DNA of 64,000 bases from Acetivibrio alkalicellulosi (GCA_008125075.1 VLTH01000002.1:2955024-3019023); one strand, 5' to 3'. Shown: positions 18,826 through 27,759, counted from the stretch's first letter. A program made the numbers and translations. The notes: generated from the sequence alone by a model not told the origin.

Positions 18826-19486
18826 TCTCTCTTCTTCCCCTTTCATTTATACATGTTTTATTCTTATAAGTTATACGATGTACCAATGCAGTCTACCTAC
18901 AATTAACCTATTCCCCCCTCTTGCAGATAATTTTTCTGCATTAACGCCATCATAAAACTAAGCTGAATCAAATAACTATAACAATAGTTTAATAACCTAT
19001 AAAAAGGTACTACACAATAATGAAGATTTGACAAAAATGAAATAACAATACATATAGAATTAATAAAAATAATAGTTATAGCTTTTCCTTGTACTAAATA
19101 TAAAAAATATAAAATGCGATGCTAAAGATAAGAACCATAGCAGTACTAATTGTTGCTTTAGAAAATAGAATTACTAATTTGGGAATAATAAAAATAGACC
19201 AGACAATCTTCATACTCAATATATGTAGTTTGCACCTATAATATTTAATTTTCAATGTTCCACAAATACCATACTTCTATTTTACATTAAAAAATAAAGA
19301 TAATCAATTAATTTAATAATAATAATGAATATAATACCACTTATCCTTTAAATGTAAAAGAAATACATAAATCTGTATATTACAATTGTATTTTTATTAT
19401 AATACACATCTTTCTTCTATGCAAGTAATAATAATAATATATTTTTGCTCTTTGACCCCCTAAAAAAAATTTTTGCTTATTTTTGC
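18826..19486. other. Upstream region of GH48, no gene found
   Basis: About 660 bp of very AT-rich sequence with stops in all frames. A hairpin (TGCAGA/TCTGCA, 18922-18940) followed by a G run on the minus strand lies about 95 nt before the GH48 start and could be a leader structure. No CGAA-type SigI -10 or clear sigma-A promoter was identified. Confidence 0.4.
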
Positions 19487-19515
19487 AAAAAAACAAGGCT
19501 ATCTATGAGCCTTAT
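19487..19515 (-). terminator. Terminator of the zinc-ribbon repeat gene
   Basis: AAGGCT and AGCCTT pair around a 7-nt loop, with a T run following on the minus strand. It lies about 45 nt past the stop codon. Confidence 0.65.
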
Positions 19516-19560
19516 TTTTAAAAAATAACCTTTTGTTTCTTCTTGTACTCTTATTATTTA

Positions 19561-20133
19561 TTATATTTTTTCTGCTTCTTCATCTTTTTCTATTTCTTCA
19601 TCTTTTTCTGCTTCTTCTTCTTTTTCTGCTTCTTCTTCTTTTTCTGCTTCTTCTTCTTTTTCTGCTTCTTCTTCTTTTTCTGCTTCTTCATCTTTTTCTG
19701 TTTCTTCATCTTTTTCTGCTTCTTCATCTTTTTCTGCTTCTTCATCTTTTTCTGCTTCTTCATCAAATGTTGGAATTTCTTGTTTCTCTCCACATTTAGT
19801 ACAATATGAATCCATACATTCAAGTTGATAATTGCAATTTGGACAGACTTTAATATTTTTCAAAAACAGTATTTTGTCCTTTATGCTCTGTATATTGTTT
19901 TTGCAGGCTACAATTTCATTACAGATTTCCTTAAAACCCTCTTCAATATCTTCTCCTTTTTCATATGATTCAAATACCTTTTTTCCTATGCTTTCATAGG
20001 ATTTTTGAATTTTTTCCTCTTCTGAGTTTATTTTAAAATTCAATCTGGTAGCTTCAACCATATTACTTGATTTTTTTGCTGCAACTTTAGCAGAGTTCGA
20101 TACCTTTTTGGTTATGTCCTTTAAAAAGGTCAT
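19561..20133 (-). CDS. Zinc-ribbon protein with acidic hexapeptide repeats
   Basis: 190 aa from the ATG at 20133, 7 nt after GGGGG. No known function is recognised. Residues 1-90 form an amphipathic helical region (SAKVAAKKSSNMVEATRLNF), like clostridial zinc-ribbon proteins of unknown role. A CPNCNYQLECMDSYCTKCGE ribbon with four paired Cys follows near residue 105. The C-terminal 65 residues are about eleven copies of EEAEKD or EEAEKE, encoded by 18-bp tandem repeats. The tail is highly charged and probably a coiled or extended helix. Copy number is likely to vary between strains. The gene stands alone with its own terminator. Confidence 0.75.
   Translation of the reverse strand: MTFLKDITKKVSNSAKVAAKKSSNMVEATRLNFKINSEEEKIQKSYESIGKKVFESYEKGEDIEEGFKEICNEIVACKNNIQSIKDKILFLKNIKVCPNCNYQLECMDSYCTKCGEKQEIPTFDEEAEKDEEAEKDEEAEKDEETEKDEEAEKEEEAEKEEEAEKEEEAEKEEEAEKDEEIEKDEEAEKI
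19563..19762 (+). repeat. 18-bp coding tandem repeat
   Basis: About eleven near-identical 18-bp units (TCTTTTTCTGCTTCTTCA type on the plus strand) encode the EEAEKD/E hexapeptides. Because the unit is a multiple of three, slippage changes length but not frame. Confidence 0.85.
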
Positions 20134-20341
20134 AATATTACCCCCTTCTAATATGTAGCACATAGTCTACACGAAAATTTCAGAATCATAAGTATTCTTT
20201 ATATATATTATACCACTTAAATTGAAAAAATAAATAGAAATAATAAATTTTTTAAATTTTATTATTAATTTTATTATATTATATCTTATTTTTAATTAAT
20301 TTATATTATCTTAATATCAAACTTGCTTTCAATTTAAATAC

Positions 20342-20749
20342 TTAGACAATTTCTCTTTTTACATATTTTCCAAAATTCTTATCAGCATTACCAATATGAT
20401 TTATAAGCCACTCAACAACTACTCTGTTAACTAAAGCAACAAATTGGAGTGTAGCTCCATCACTTTCTAATCTATTTTTAAGTTTGTTAAATTCTACAAT
20501 AAAATTGTCGTGTAAAAGTTTGTGTGCTTTATATTCTGGATAAGAATGTTTTAGTTGAAGACTCTCTTCTTCAGTAAAATGAGTTATTACATATTCGCCT
20601 AAAAATTCAATAGTATTATTTACTTCTATCTTACCTTTGTGCTGACTGCATGCATCTAATAAGTCACCTATTCTTTTAAACAATTCCTTGTGTTGTGTGT
20701 CAATTTCTTCTATGCCTGTTTCATAGCTTTTTCTCCATTCAATTGCCAT
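20342..20749 (-). CDS. Bacteriohemerythrin
   Basis: 135 aa from the ATG at 20749 after GGAGGG. Hemerythrins bind O2 at a di-iron site; in anaerobes they are thought to sense or scavenge oxygen. All the family ligands are visible: the N-terminal IEWRKSYETGIEEIDTQHKEL with His, HFTEEE with His and Glu, YKAHKLLHDNF with two His, and LINHIGNADKNFGKYV with His and Asp. It is a free-standing single domain rather than a receptor module. It has no obvious operon partner. Confidence 0.9.
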   Translation of the reverse strand: MAIEWRKSYETGIEEIDTQHKELFKRIGDLLDACSQHKGKIEVNNTIEFLGEYVITHFTEEESLQLKHSYPEYKAHKLLHDNFIVEFNKLKNRLESDGATLQFVALVNRVVVEWLINHIGNADKNFGKYVKREIV

Positions 20750-20872
20750 GTAAATCCCTCCATTATTTTTTACAATGTGTTTTATAGTATTACTTCCACT
20801 TTTAACGTAGTCTATTTGAAGCAATAAAAAGCTTGAGGCATCGAACACCGACCTTTTAAGTCTTTCTCTTTG

Positions 20873-20934
20873 ATCTTAGACTTCTAATAAGCTTACTGTT
20901 AAATAGTAGTGTAAGTTGTATATTCAGTGACCTA
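20873..20934 (+). repeat. Repeat family B, right-half copy
   Basis: CTTAGACTTCTAATAAG and the following GTAAGTTGTATATTCAGTG match the middle and right end of the 53.8-kb element. Its end coincides with the stop codon of the 353-aa gene on the minus strand. Confidence 0.5.
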
Positions 20935-21993
20935 ATCATCATTAAGTATATTTCCGTTTTTAGGATTTATATAGATAAGCCAATACCCAAAAGAACCATA
21001 TCGAGGATTTTTACCTTCAATCTGAGCCCACCTACACATATTACCAAAAGGTTTTTCATCTATTTTATACAAACTTGGTATTCCACAAACAAGATAAAAA
21101 ACATTGTCTTTTTCTCGCTCATATATACCTGTAATTATGTGTCTGTATTTAAAATGAGCCATCATTACCATAGGATTAAACAACACAGGAATTTTTATAT
21201 TTAGTTGATAGAAAATATTATTTAAATGTACAGGACTTATAACTCTCCACCATTTATAATCCTTTCTTTCTATATTAAATGGGCTTACTCTTTCAAAATA
21301 ACTATCAAAACCTTTTAATACCTTATCTAGACTCACTTTATTGTCAACATTATCAATAGTTTTATCATTTTTTTTATACTGATTATTATGATCTAAATCA
21401 ATCCTATCATTTTCATAGTTAATATCGTTATTTTCCGTTTGTAAATTAATAGTTTTTTGAATCTCAGTTACAGTATCTTTTCTATTTTCCGAGTTTGTTT
21501 TGTCACATTTAAGTTTTTCTTCTTTTTCTCTAGGTTTTTCTTCTTTATTATCCCCTTGACTGCTAATATATGTTTTAAACTTATTTTTCCACTGTATTTT
21601 TTGATTCTTATATGCCGCTGCCAAACAAGCAATATTGTTTGTTTTTTCATGTAAAGAATTAATTATTACTGCAGCCACATTAAATTTATCAATAGATACA
21701 CCCGTTCCTCCAACATTATTTGCATCTACAATTCTGCTCAATTGTCCACTGTTTCCACACACACAAACCTCTCCTAGACAATAAGGTATAATACTTTCAT
21801 CCTCTACCTTCATAATATAAAGCTTATATCCCCTATTATCTTCATTGAGATTTGATACCTGACAATTTACTTTTGCTTTTTCCTCTATTACTTCTATTTT
21901 TAAATACCCCAAAGAATCCTTACCTTCATTTAAACTGCTATCTTCCCTATTTAGTATTAAAAAAGTCCTATAATATTTTAGTTTATTATTCAT
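20932..21993 (-). CDS. Unrecognised two-domain protein
   Basis: 353 aa; the second of two close ATG codons is chosen because GGGGGG lies 6 nt before it. The function is not recognised. An N-terminal domain (about residues 1-145) contains YKLYIMKVEDESIIPYCLGE and ends before a Lys/Glu/Asn-rich low-complexity linker (about 150-225). A C-terminal domain (about 230-353) is rich in aromatic residues, with YKWWRVISPVHLNNIFYQLN and RYGSFGYWLIYINPKNG. This layout looks like a clostridial lineage protein. No signal peptide or membrane segment is seen. It is flanked by hemerythrin and ksgA but shares no evident operon. Confidence 0.65.
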   Translation of the reverse strand: MNNKLKYYRTFLILNREDSSLNEGKDSLGYLKIEVIEEKAKVNCQVSNLNEDNRGYKLYIMKVEDESIIPYCLGEVCVCGNSGQLSRIVDANNVGGTGVSIDKFNVAAVIINSLHEKTNNIACLAAAYKNQKIQWKNKFKTYISSQGDNKEEKPREKEEKLKCDKTNSENRKDTVTEIQKTINLQTENNDINYENDRIDLDHNNQYKKNDKTIDNVDNKVSLDKVLKGFDSYFERVSPFNIERKDYKWWRVISPVHLNNIFYQLNIKIPVLFNPMVMMAHFKYRHIITGIYEREKDNVFYLVCGIPSLYKIDEKPFGNMCRWAQIEGKNPRYGSFGYWLIYINPKNGNILNDD

Positions 21994-22083
21994 TTCCATC
22001 CCCCCTACATATATTTATATGTAGGAGAAGAGAAAAATAAACCGATTATAGTATTTACTCAATTGGACCAGCTGACTTAAAAT

Positions 22084-22932
22084 CTATTTCAATTGCTGAA
22101 ACAAGTTAGCCAAATTTGCAAACTGATTAATCGAAAGTGTTTCTCCTCTTGCATTTTCATCTACTCCAGCCTTCTCTAATAATTGTTTTATTTCATCTTT
22201 TGTTTTGCCGAAATCACCAGTATTGAACAAAGAGTTTAATAAAGTTTTTCTTCTCTGAGCAAAAGAACATTTTACAATCTTAAAAAACATATTTTTATCT
22301 AACAGTTCAACAGGTGGATTTTTATTAATAACAAGTTTTATAACTGTTGAATCTACTTCTGGCTGAGGAAAAAAGCAATGAGGCGATACATCAAATACTA
22401 TTTGTGGATTTGAATAATATTGAATACTAACAGATAAAGCTCCATATTCCTTTGTCCCTGGCTTGGCAATTATCCTTTGGCCAACTTCTTTCTGAACCAT
22501 AAATACCATAAGACTAATTTCATTTTCTTCTTCTAAAAATTTCATGATTATAGGTGTGGTAATATAATATGGCAAATTAGCAACAACCTTAATATTGTCG
22601 CTTTCAAAACCATTTGTCACTTCGTTTATATTAAGTTTCATTATATCTTTGTTTACTATCTGAACATTTGAAAAATTTTTCAAATTGTCATTTAATGCAG
22701 GAATAAGATATTTATCAATCTCTATGGCTACAACTTTTTTTGCCCTTTGTGCTAATTCTGTAGTCATACTTCCAACTCCTGGTCCCACTTCTATTACTAA
22801 ATCATCCGCTCCTATATTTGCACAATCAACTATTTTTTTAACGATATTATTATCTGTTAAAAAATTTTGGCCTAATGATTTTGTTAGACGTATATTAAAT
22901 TTGCGTACTATTTCTCTTGTGTTTTGTCCCAT
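22084..22932 (-). CDS. rsmA: 16S rRNA dimethyladenosine transferase
   Basis: 282 aa from the ATG at 22932, which has TTGGAG 9 nt upstream; the frame extends 23 codons further without support. RsmA (KsgA) dimethylates two adjacent adenosines near the 3' end of 16S rRNA. SLGQNFLTDNNIVKKIV is the typical N-terminus, IEVGPGVGSMTTELA the SAM motif I, VVANLPYYITTPI the catalytic NLPY motif and FAQRRKTLLNSL the rRNA-binding segment. It follows yabE as in Bacillus, but the rnmV gene usually between them is missing. Confidence 0.95.
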   Translation of the reverse strand: MGQNTREIVRKFNIRLTKSLGQNFLTDNNIVKKIVDCANIGADDLVIEVGPGVGSMTTELAQRAKKVVAIEIDKYLIPALNDNLKNFSNVQIVNKDIMKLNINEVTNGFESDNIKVVANLPYYITTPIIMKFLEEENEISLMVFMVQKEVGQRIIAKPGTKEYGALSVSIQYYSNPQIVFDVSPHCFFPQPEVDSTVIKLVINKNPPVELLDKNMFFKIVKCSFAQRRKTLLNSLFNTGDFGKTKDEIKQLLEKAGVDENARGETLSINQFANLANLFQQLK

Positions 22933-22984
22933 TTTAACTATCTCCAATTCAGATTGCAGCTTCCGCTGCGATATGTTGCTATTT

Positions 22985-23017
22985 AGTAAAAACCGGGACA
23001 ATTGCCCCGGTTTTTTA
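22985..23017 (-). terminator. Terminator between yabE and rsmA
   Basis: AAAAACCGGG and CCCGGTTTTT form a perfect 10-bp stem with T runs on both sides. On the minus strand it directly follows the yabE stop and would separate it from rsmA. Confidence 0.8.
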
Positions 23018-23022
23018 CTATA

Positions 23023-24078
23023 CTAATCTCTTAGTATGTAAACCCTTACATTTCTTACACCCCATTGCCTCACTGAATCAAGATCATCCATGTAAAGATC
23101 TACTTTATTCCCCTTTACTGCGCTACCTATGTCAGCAGCCAAAGCATATCCGTAATCTGGCACCCCACCAATTCCTTCAATATACAATCTGGTGCCTAAT
23201 GGAATTACTTTAGGATCTACTGCCACTACCCCTCTTTTTGCCCTTATACCTGTATAAGTTATCCCAAAATGAGGGTGATCCGGTGTTTTTCCTGTACACT
23301 CATAAGATGCAGTATATGCCGTTGCTCGCATATCAATTACATCCTTGTATCTAAATCTTTCGCCTCTTGAAGTAACATGACTTACTACTGTACCATATTC
23401 AATAATCTTTCGTGAAGGCTCTTCTAGTATCCTTTCAGTTTGAAGTTCCCTTTCAGTTTCCTTACCATCTTCGTATTTTACAAAGTACTGTTTTTCTATC
23501 AAACCTTCTTTGCCCTCTTCTACAACACTCTGTTCTCCTATATCCATTTTACTGCTTTCTCTTTCTATTACTTCATATGGTATAATTTCATTCTCAATTA
23601 TAGTTTCATAACTGACTCTAACAACTTTGACTTCCATATTTCCAACCACTTTGTCATCACGTTCTGCTCCAATAATTTTATCATTATAAAAGAGCTTTAC
23701 AGGTTCTTCCTTTAGTGCCTCACCCACTGTATCTTTTAAAGTCATTACTGTTGTTATTTCACCATCAACTTCAACAATAACAGGTACTGCCTTTTTTATA
23801 TTAATAATATTTATATTTTTCTTCTGTAATTTTTGTTCAAAAGGCAAACTAATGTAGTCATAATCACTTATCTGTACTTTGTTTTCATGCAACACTTCTT
23901 TTACGGTATTATTCATTGACCTTATAATCATAAGATTGCCCTCTGTATTTATTATAACATCCTTACTCTCATGCAGAAAAACACCAATAACTGAAAGAAA
24001 GCAAATAACAAATACCAATAACACAACCTCAAAGGCTTTAAATGAAAACCACCGCTTAATTCTTTTTTCAAACAACAA
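23023..24078 (-). CDS. yabE: YabE-like 3D/G5/DUF348 cell-wall protein
   Basis: 351 aa with a TTG start at 24078, 8 nt after AGGAGG. It has one N-terminal membrane anchor (about residues 13-33), two DUF348 repeats (NTVKEVLHENKVQIS and DTVGEALKEEPVKL), a G5 domain (about 150-230) and a C-terminal 3D domain named for its Asp residues (MRATAYTA, VDPKVIPLGTRLYIEG and ALAADIGSAVKGNKVDLYMD). The 3D domain resembles resuscitation-promoting or MltA-like lytic transglycosylases that cut peptidoglycan. Its place next to rsmA and tatD matches Bacillus yabE. Confidence 0.9.
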   Translation of the reverse strand: MLFEKRIKRWFSFKAFEVVLLVFVICFLSVIGVFLHESKDVIINTEGNLMIIRSMNNTVKEVLHENKVQISDYDYISLPFEQKLQKKNINIINIKKAVPVIVEVDGEITTVMTLKDTVGEALKEEPVKLFYNDKIIGAERDDKVVGNMEVKVVRVSYETIIENEIIPYEVIERESSKMDIGEQSVVEEGKEGLIEKQYFVKYEDGKETERELQTERILEEPSRKIIEYGTVVSHVTSRGERFRYKDVIDMRATAYTASYECTGKTPDHPHFGITYTGIRAKRGVVAVDPKVIPLGTRLYIEGIGGVPDYGYALAADIGSAVKGNKVDLYMDDLDSVRQWGVRNVRVYILRD

Positions 24079-24101
24079 TATATCATCCTCCTGATTTAAT
24101 T

Positions 24102-24170
24102 AGGAATGATGAAAGCATACCCCTCCTTTGTGTTATTTAGAAAAAGTGGAAGTAATATTTCATCCATTCC
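24102..24170 (+). repeat. Repeat family B, short palindromic copy
   Basis: AGGAATGATGAAA at the left and GTAATATTTCATCCATTCC at the right are inverted, giving a 69-bp palindrome with a GTGGAAG inner box as in the other copies. It lies just upstream of yabE. Confidence 0.55.
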
Positions 24171-24289
24171 AAAAATATTTAAGGGGTCAAAGAATATTTT
24201 ATTTCAATTCAGTGTTTTTGTCAAATTTTAAAAGAGTCTATGAGTCTGATGTGTAATAAAAGTGAAGAAAAGTAAATTGCAAGTTATAA

Positions 24290-24343
24290 TGCAAAGATAA
24301 ACGGTTTTTACAACTTAAGTCGCAAAAACCGCTTATCTTTGCA
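24290..24343 (-). terminator. Long stem-loop after the methionine-rich gene
   Basis: TGCAAAGATAA.CGGTTTTT and its complement AAAAACCG.TTATCTTTGCA form a stem of about 19 bp around a 14-nt loop, starting 3 nt after the stop codon. There is no clear T run, so it may stabilise the mRNA 3' end as well as or instead of terminating. Confidence 0.55.
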
Positions 24344-24345
24344 TT

Positions 24346-24590
24346 TTATGGATTCATCATACCTGGATTCATCATACCGGGATTCATCATACCAGGACTC
24401 ATCATACCGGGATTCATCATGCCTGGATTCATCATACCAGGACTCATCATACCGGGATTCATCATGCCTGGATTCATCATACCAGGACTCATCATACCGG
24501 GATTCATCATATATGGGTTCATCATATATGGGTTCATCATATACGGATTCATCATATATGGATTCATCATATATGGATTCGCCATTCCCT
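24346..24590 (+). repeat. 15-bp coding tandem repeat of the Met-rich gene
   Basis: About sixteen units of the form GATTCATCATACCNG or GATTCATCATATATG on the plus strand. A higher-order 45-bp period (PG, PG, SPG) is visible. Confidence 0.85.
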
Positions 24591-24804
24591 GATACATTCC
24601 TGAGTAATCCTGACCAGCGCCCATTGTTGGCATCATTGGCCAATACATCATTGGCATATGTTGCATATGCTGCATATGCTGCATATGTAATGGTGGGCAT
24701 TGTGGCATCTGGTAGTGTTTCATCATGTCATACATTGGCCCCGACTGTCCCATATCAATTTCCTCTGGCATTGATCCAGCCTGATTTTGTTTATTATTTT
24801 CCAT
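24346..24804 (-). CDS. Methionine/histidine/proline-rich repeat protein
   Basis: 152 aa of extreme composition, about a third methionine. The first 65 residues hold HMQHMQHMQHMPMMYWPMMP. From residue 75 on it is pentapeptide repeats, first NPYMM and then NPGMM/SPGMM, encoded by 15-bp tandem repeats. GGAGG precedes the ATG by 7 nt and lies in a stable hairpin. Met- and His-rich tracts bind Cu(I) or Ag(I) in some proteins, and Met/Tyr/Gly/Pro-rich repeats occur in spore coat proteins; neither role is shown here. No signal peptide is present. Another frame of the same repeats gives YDES-type repeats but lacks a start signal. Confidence 0.7.
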   Translation of the reverse strand: MENNKQNQAGSMPEEIDMGQSGPMYDMMKHYQMPQCPPLHMQHMQHMQHMPMMYWPMMPTMGAGQDYSGMYQGMANPYMMNPYMMNPYMMNPYMMNPYMMNPGMMSPGMMNPGMMNPGMMSPGMMNPGMMNPGMMSPGMMNPGMMNPGMMNP

Positions 24805-24859
24805 AAAATAACCTCCGATACATATTCATTAAATACATAATCATTATATGTATCAGAGG
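24804..24859 (-). promoter_or_regulatory. Hairpin that masks the Shine-Dalgarno site of the Met-rich gene
   Basis: Arms 24812-24825 and 24846-24859 are complementary over 14 bp (one G-U in RNA) around a 20-nt loop. On the minus-strand RNA the arm nearer the gene contains the GGAGG that serves the ATG at 24804, so folding would hide the ribosome site. Confidence 0.6.
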
Positions 24860-24893
24860 TCAATTGGTTCCATTAATTAGGTTTTATAATACC

Positions 24894-25658
24894 TTATATG
24901 CCAAACAACTTTATTGCATTATCTGTTGTTGCCATAGCAACCTTTTCTATTTCTATTCCTTTTATATCAGCAATTTTTTTTGCAATAAAAGAGATATAAG
25001 CAGAATCATTTCTCTTTCCCCTATGTGGCTCAGGCGTCAGGTAAGGGCAATCAGTTTCAATTAAAAGCCTGTCTAAAGGTACGTACTGTGCAACTTCAAC
25101 TGCTTTGCGGGAATTTTTAAAGGTTACCGGGCCTCCTAATGAAATGTAAAAATTATTATCTAAAACCTCTTTAGCCATTTCTACACTTCCAGAAAAGCAG
25201 TGAAACACACCTCCCACCTGCCTTGCTTCCTCTTCCTTTACTATTTTGACAACATCTTGATGGGCATCTCTATCATGTACTATTATTGGTAACTTTAAAT
25301 ATTTTGCCAGCTCAATCTGTCTTGCAAACCAATATTTTTGTATTTCCACTGGTGAAAAATCATAATAATAATCAAGGCCTATTTCTCCAATAGCAACCAC
25401 TTTGGAGTCTTGGGCATAATCTTCAACTGCTTTTAATATATCCTCTTTCATATCATTTGCATAATGAGGATGTATACCTACTGCTGCATAAATTTTGTCA
25501 AAATCCTTAGCTAAAGCAAGGGTTTTAGATATAGACTCCATATCAGAGGATGCATTTAAAATATAGCTTACTCCACTTTCAAAGGCTCTTTTTATAGTTT
25601 CATATCTGTCTTCATTAAACTTTTTATCATCATAATGTGCATGTGAATCAAAATACAT
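24894..25658 (-). CDS. yabD: TatD family metal-dependent DNase
   Basis: 254 aa from the ATG at 25658 after GGAG. TatD proteins are TIM-barrel metal nucleases with 3'-5' exonuclease activity. FDSHAHYDD gives the two metal His, AIGEIGLDYY the Glu, PIIVHDRDAHQD and GVFHCFSGS further His ligands, and LIETDCPYLTPEPHRGKRN the Asp and the C-terminal signature. The start is 14 nt downstream of the metG stop, so the two are almost certainly cotranscribed, as are metS-yabD in Bacillus. Confidence 0.93.
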   Translation of the reverse strand: MYFDSHAHYDDKKFNEDRYETIKRAFESGVSYILNASSDMESISKTLALAKDFDKIYAAVGIHPHYANDMKEDILKAVEDYAQDSKVVAIGEIGLDYYYDFSPVEIQKYWFARQIELAKYLKLPIIVHDRDAHQDVVKIVKEEEARQVGGVFHCFSGSVEMAKEVLDNNFYISLGGPVTFKNSRKAVEVAQYVPLDRLLIETDCPYLTPEPHRGKRNDSAYISFIAKKIADIKGIEIEKVAMATTDNAIKLFGI

Positions 25659-25672
25659 AGTTTTTCTCCATA

Positions 25673-27625
25673 TCACTTAACTTTTGTGCCACTTTCGATC
25701 ATTTTATCTACAGTTGCAACAACCAATTCCTTGTCATTTGATGCAGCAAGAACCATTCCCTGTGACTCAATGCCACGAAGTGTTACTGGTTTTAAGTTGG
25801 CAACTAAAATAACATACTTTCCTATAATTTCTTCGGGACTATAATTCTTTGCAATACCAGCTACTACCTGTCGAATTTCTTCCCCAACTTCAAGTTTAAG
25901 TTTTAGAAGTTTATCAGCCTTTTCAACCTTTTGAGCTTCAATAACTTTAGCAACTCTCAAGTCAATCTTAGCAAAATCTTCAATAGTTATCTGTTCTTTT
26001 TCTTCTTTTATCTCTTTACAAGATGACTTTGATGTCTTCTTTTCCTCCTCCGTAGCAGTGATTTTGCAAAGTTCCTCCATCTCTTTTTTTATGTCTATCC
26101 TAGGAAATAGTGTTTCTCCTTTTTTTACTATGGTTCCTTGGGGATATACTCCCCAACTTTTTGCGCTTTTCCAACTAGTTGTACTCTCATCATTTAATCC
26201 AAATTGACGCCAAATTTCAATAGGCGTTTTTGGCATAAAAGGTTGTATAAGAATAGATATTATTCTTATACTTTCTGCAAGATTATACATAACAGCAGCA
26301 AGTCTTTCATTATTCGCCTCATCTTTAGACAATTCCCATGGCATTGTTTCGTCAATATATTTATTTGTTCTTGAAATGGCCTTCCAAATTTCTGTTAGAG
26401 CAGTACTAAACTGAAGTTTGTCAAGGAGTTCTTCAACTTTTTTAGGTGTATCCATTACTATTTGTTTAAGTTGCTCATCAAACTCCCCACTTTGTTTTTG
26501 ACTTGGTATAGTTCCAGCAAAATATTTCTCTATCATAGCTACTGTTCTGCTTACTAAGTTCCCTAAGTCATTTGCCAAATCAGAGTTAATTCTGTTTATT
26601 AAAGCTTCATTGGAAAAAACACCATCAGATCCAAATGGAACTTCTCTTAAAAGAAAGTATCTAATTGAATCAAGACCATATTTTTCAACTAGTATAACAG
26701 GATCAATTACATTTCCCTTTGATTTGGACATTTTCCCCCCTTCAAGAAGAAGCCATCCATGTCCAAAAACCTGTTTTGGTAAAGGTTGTCCTAATGCCAT
26801 TAGCATAGCAGGCCATATAATTGTGTGAAATCTCACAATTTCTTTACCTACAAGTTGTACGTCAGCAGGCCAGTACTTACTATATGCCACTTGTTCCTCC
26901 GACATAAAACCTAATGCAGTAATATAGTTAGAAAGTGCATCTATCCAAACATAAACTACATGCTTATCGTCAAAAGATACAGGTATACCCCAGTTAAAAG
27001 TAGTTCTTGACACACAGAGATCCTCAAGTCCAGGCCTTAAAAAATTATTTATCATTTCATTTTGCCTTGAATTAGGTTGTATAAATTCAGGATTTTGTTC
27101 TATATATTTTATAAGCCTGTCCTGATATTTTGAAAGCTTAAAGAAATAACTCTCCTCTTTTGTCAATTCAACTGTTCTTTTACAGTCAGGACATTTTCCA
27201 TCTTCTAATTGAGTTTTAGTCCAAAAAGATTCACATGGTGTGCAATACCATCCCTCATATTCACTCTTATAGATATCTCCCTGATCATATAGTTTTTTAA
27301 ATATCTTCTGGACTGCTTCTTTGTGAAAATTGTCAGTAGTTCGTATAAAACTATCATTTGTTATGTCCATGAGTTTCCACAATTTTTTAATTCCCTCAAC
27401 TATTTCATCCACATGCTCTTTTGGTGTTATACCTTTTTCTTCTGCTACCCTTTGAATTTTTTGGCCATGCTCATCAGTTCCTGTGAGAAACATTACGTCA
27501 TATCCCCTAAGGCGTTTATACCTTGCCATGGCGTCTGCAGCAACAGTTGTATATGAATGCCCTATATGTAGCTTATCGCTCGGATAATATATAGGTGTTG
27601 TTATATAAAAAGTTTTTCTATCCAT
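25673..27625 (-). CDS. metG: Methionyl-tRNA synthetase
   Basis: 650 aa from the ATG at 27625 after GAGGAGGAG; the frame extends further without support. It charges tRNA-Met. ITTPIYYPSDKLHIGHSYTT holds the HIGH motif, CTPCESFW...CPDCKR the zinc knuckle, GGKMSKSKGNVIDP the KMSKS motif, and the anticodon-binding helices follow. A C-terminal tRNA-binding domain (about residues 545-650, IDLRVAKVIEAQKVEKADKL) gives the long dimeric form. It begins the metG-tatD unit. Confidence 0.96.
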   Translation of the reverse strand: MDRKTFYITTPIYYPSDKLHIGHSYTTVAADAMARYKRLRGYDVMFLTGTDEHGQKIQRVAEEKGITPKEHVDEIVEGIKKLWKLMDITNDSFIRTTDNFHKEAVQKIFKKLYDQGDIYKSEYEGWYCTPCESFWTKTQLEDGKCPDCKRTVELTKEESYFFKLSKYQDRLIKYIEQNPEFIQPNSRQNEMINNFLRPGLEDLCVSRTTFNWGIPVSFDDKHVVYVWIDALSNYITALGFMSEEQVAYSKYWPADVQLVGKEIVRFHTIIWPAMLMALGQPLPKQVFGHGWLLLEGGKMSKSKGNVIDPVILVEKYGLDSIRYFLLREVPFGSDGVFSNEALINRINSDLANDLGNLVSRTVAMIEKYFAGTIPSQKQSGEFDEQLKQIVMDTPKKVEELLDKLQFSTALTEIWKAISRTNKYIDETMPWELSKDEANNERLAAVMYNLAESIRIISILIQPFMPKTPIEIWRQFGLNDESTTSWKSAKSWGVYPQGTIVKKGETLFPRIDIKKEMEELCKITATEEEKKTSKSSCKEIKEEKEQITIEDFAKIDLRVAKVIEAQKVEKADKLLKLKLEVGEEIRQVVAGIAKNYSPEEIIGKYVILVANLKPVTLRGIESQGMVLAASNDKELVVATVDKMIESGTKVK

Positions 27626-27710
27626 TTTTCTTGACTCCTCCTCATTATTGTAAAACTCTACACTAATAATAATATACATATTAAACGGTCTTTTTTCAAG
27701 GGGCGTAAAT

Positions 27711-27740
27711 GAAAAAGAGTGTTTGATTCCAAACACACTC
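27711..27740 (-). terminator. Terminator after spmB
   Basis: GTGTTTG and CAAACAC pair around a 4-nt loop and are followed by TCTTTTTC on the minus strand, 20 nt past the spmB stop. Confidence 0.7.
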
Positions 27741-27759
27741 CCAAGAAAATTGTAATATT

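Noticed and set aside
18901-18945. Riboswitch upstream of GH48
   Set aside because: Only one short hairpin and a G run are present; no known riboswitch core could be matched.
19533-19809. Leu/Phe-rich plus-strand and Lys-rich minus-strand frames over the 18-bp repeat
   Set aside because: Shadow translations of the EEAEKD repeat; low complexity and no start signals.
24346-24590. Possible CRISPR array
   Set aside because: The repeats are contiguous 15-bp coding units without unique spacers.
24308-24700. Frames over the Met-rich gene giving YDES repeats on the minus strand or LDSSYRDSS repeats on the plus strand
   Set aside because: They are by-products of the 15-bp repeat read in other frames; neither has a ribosome site.
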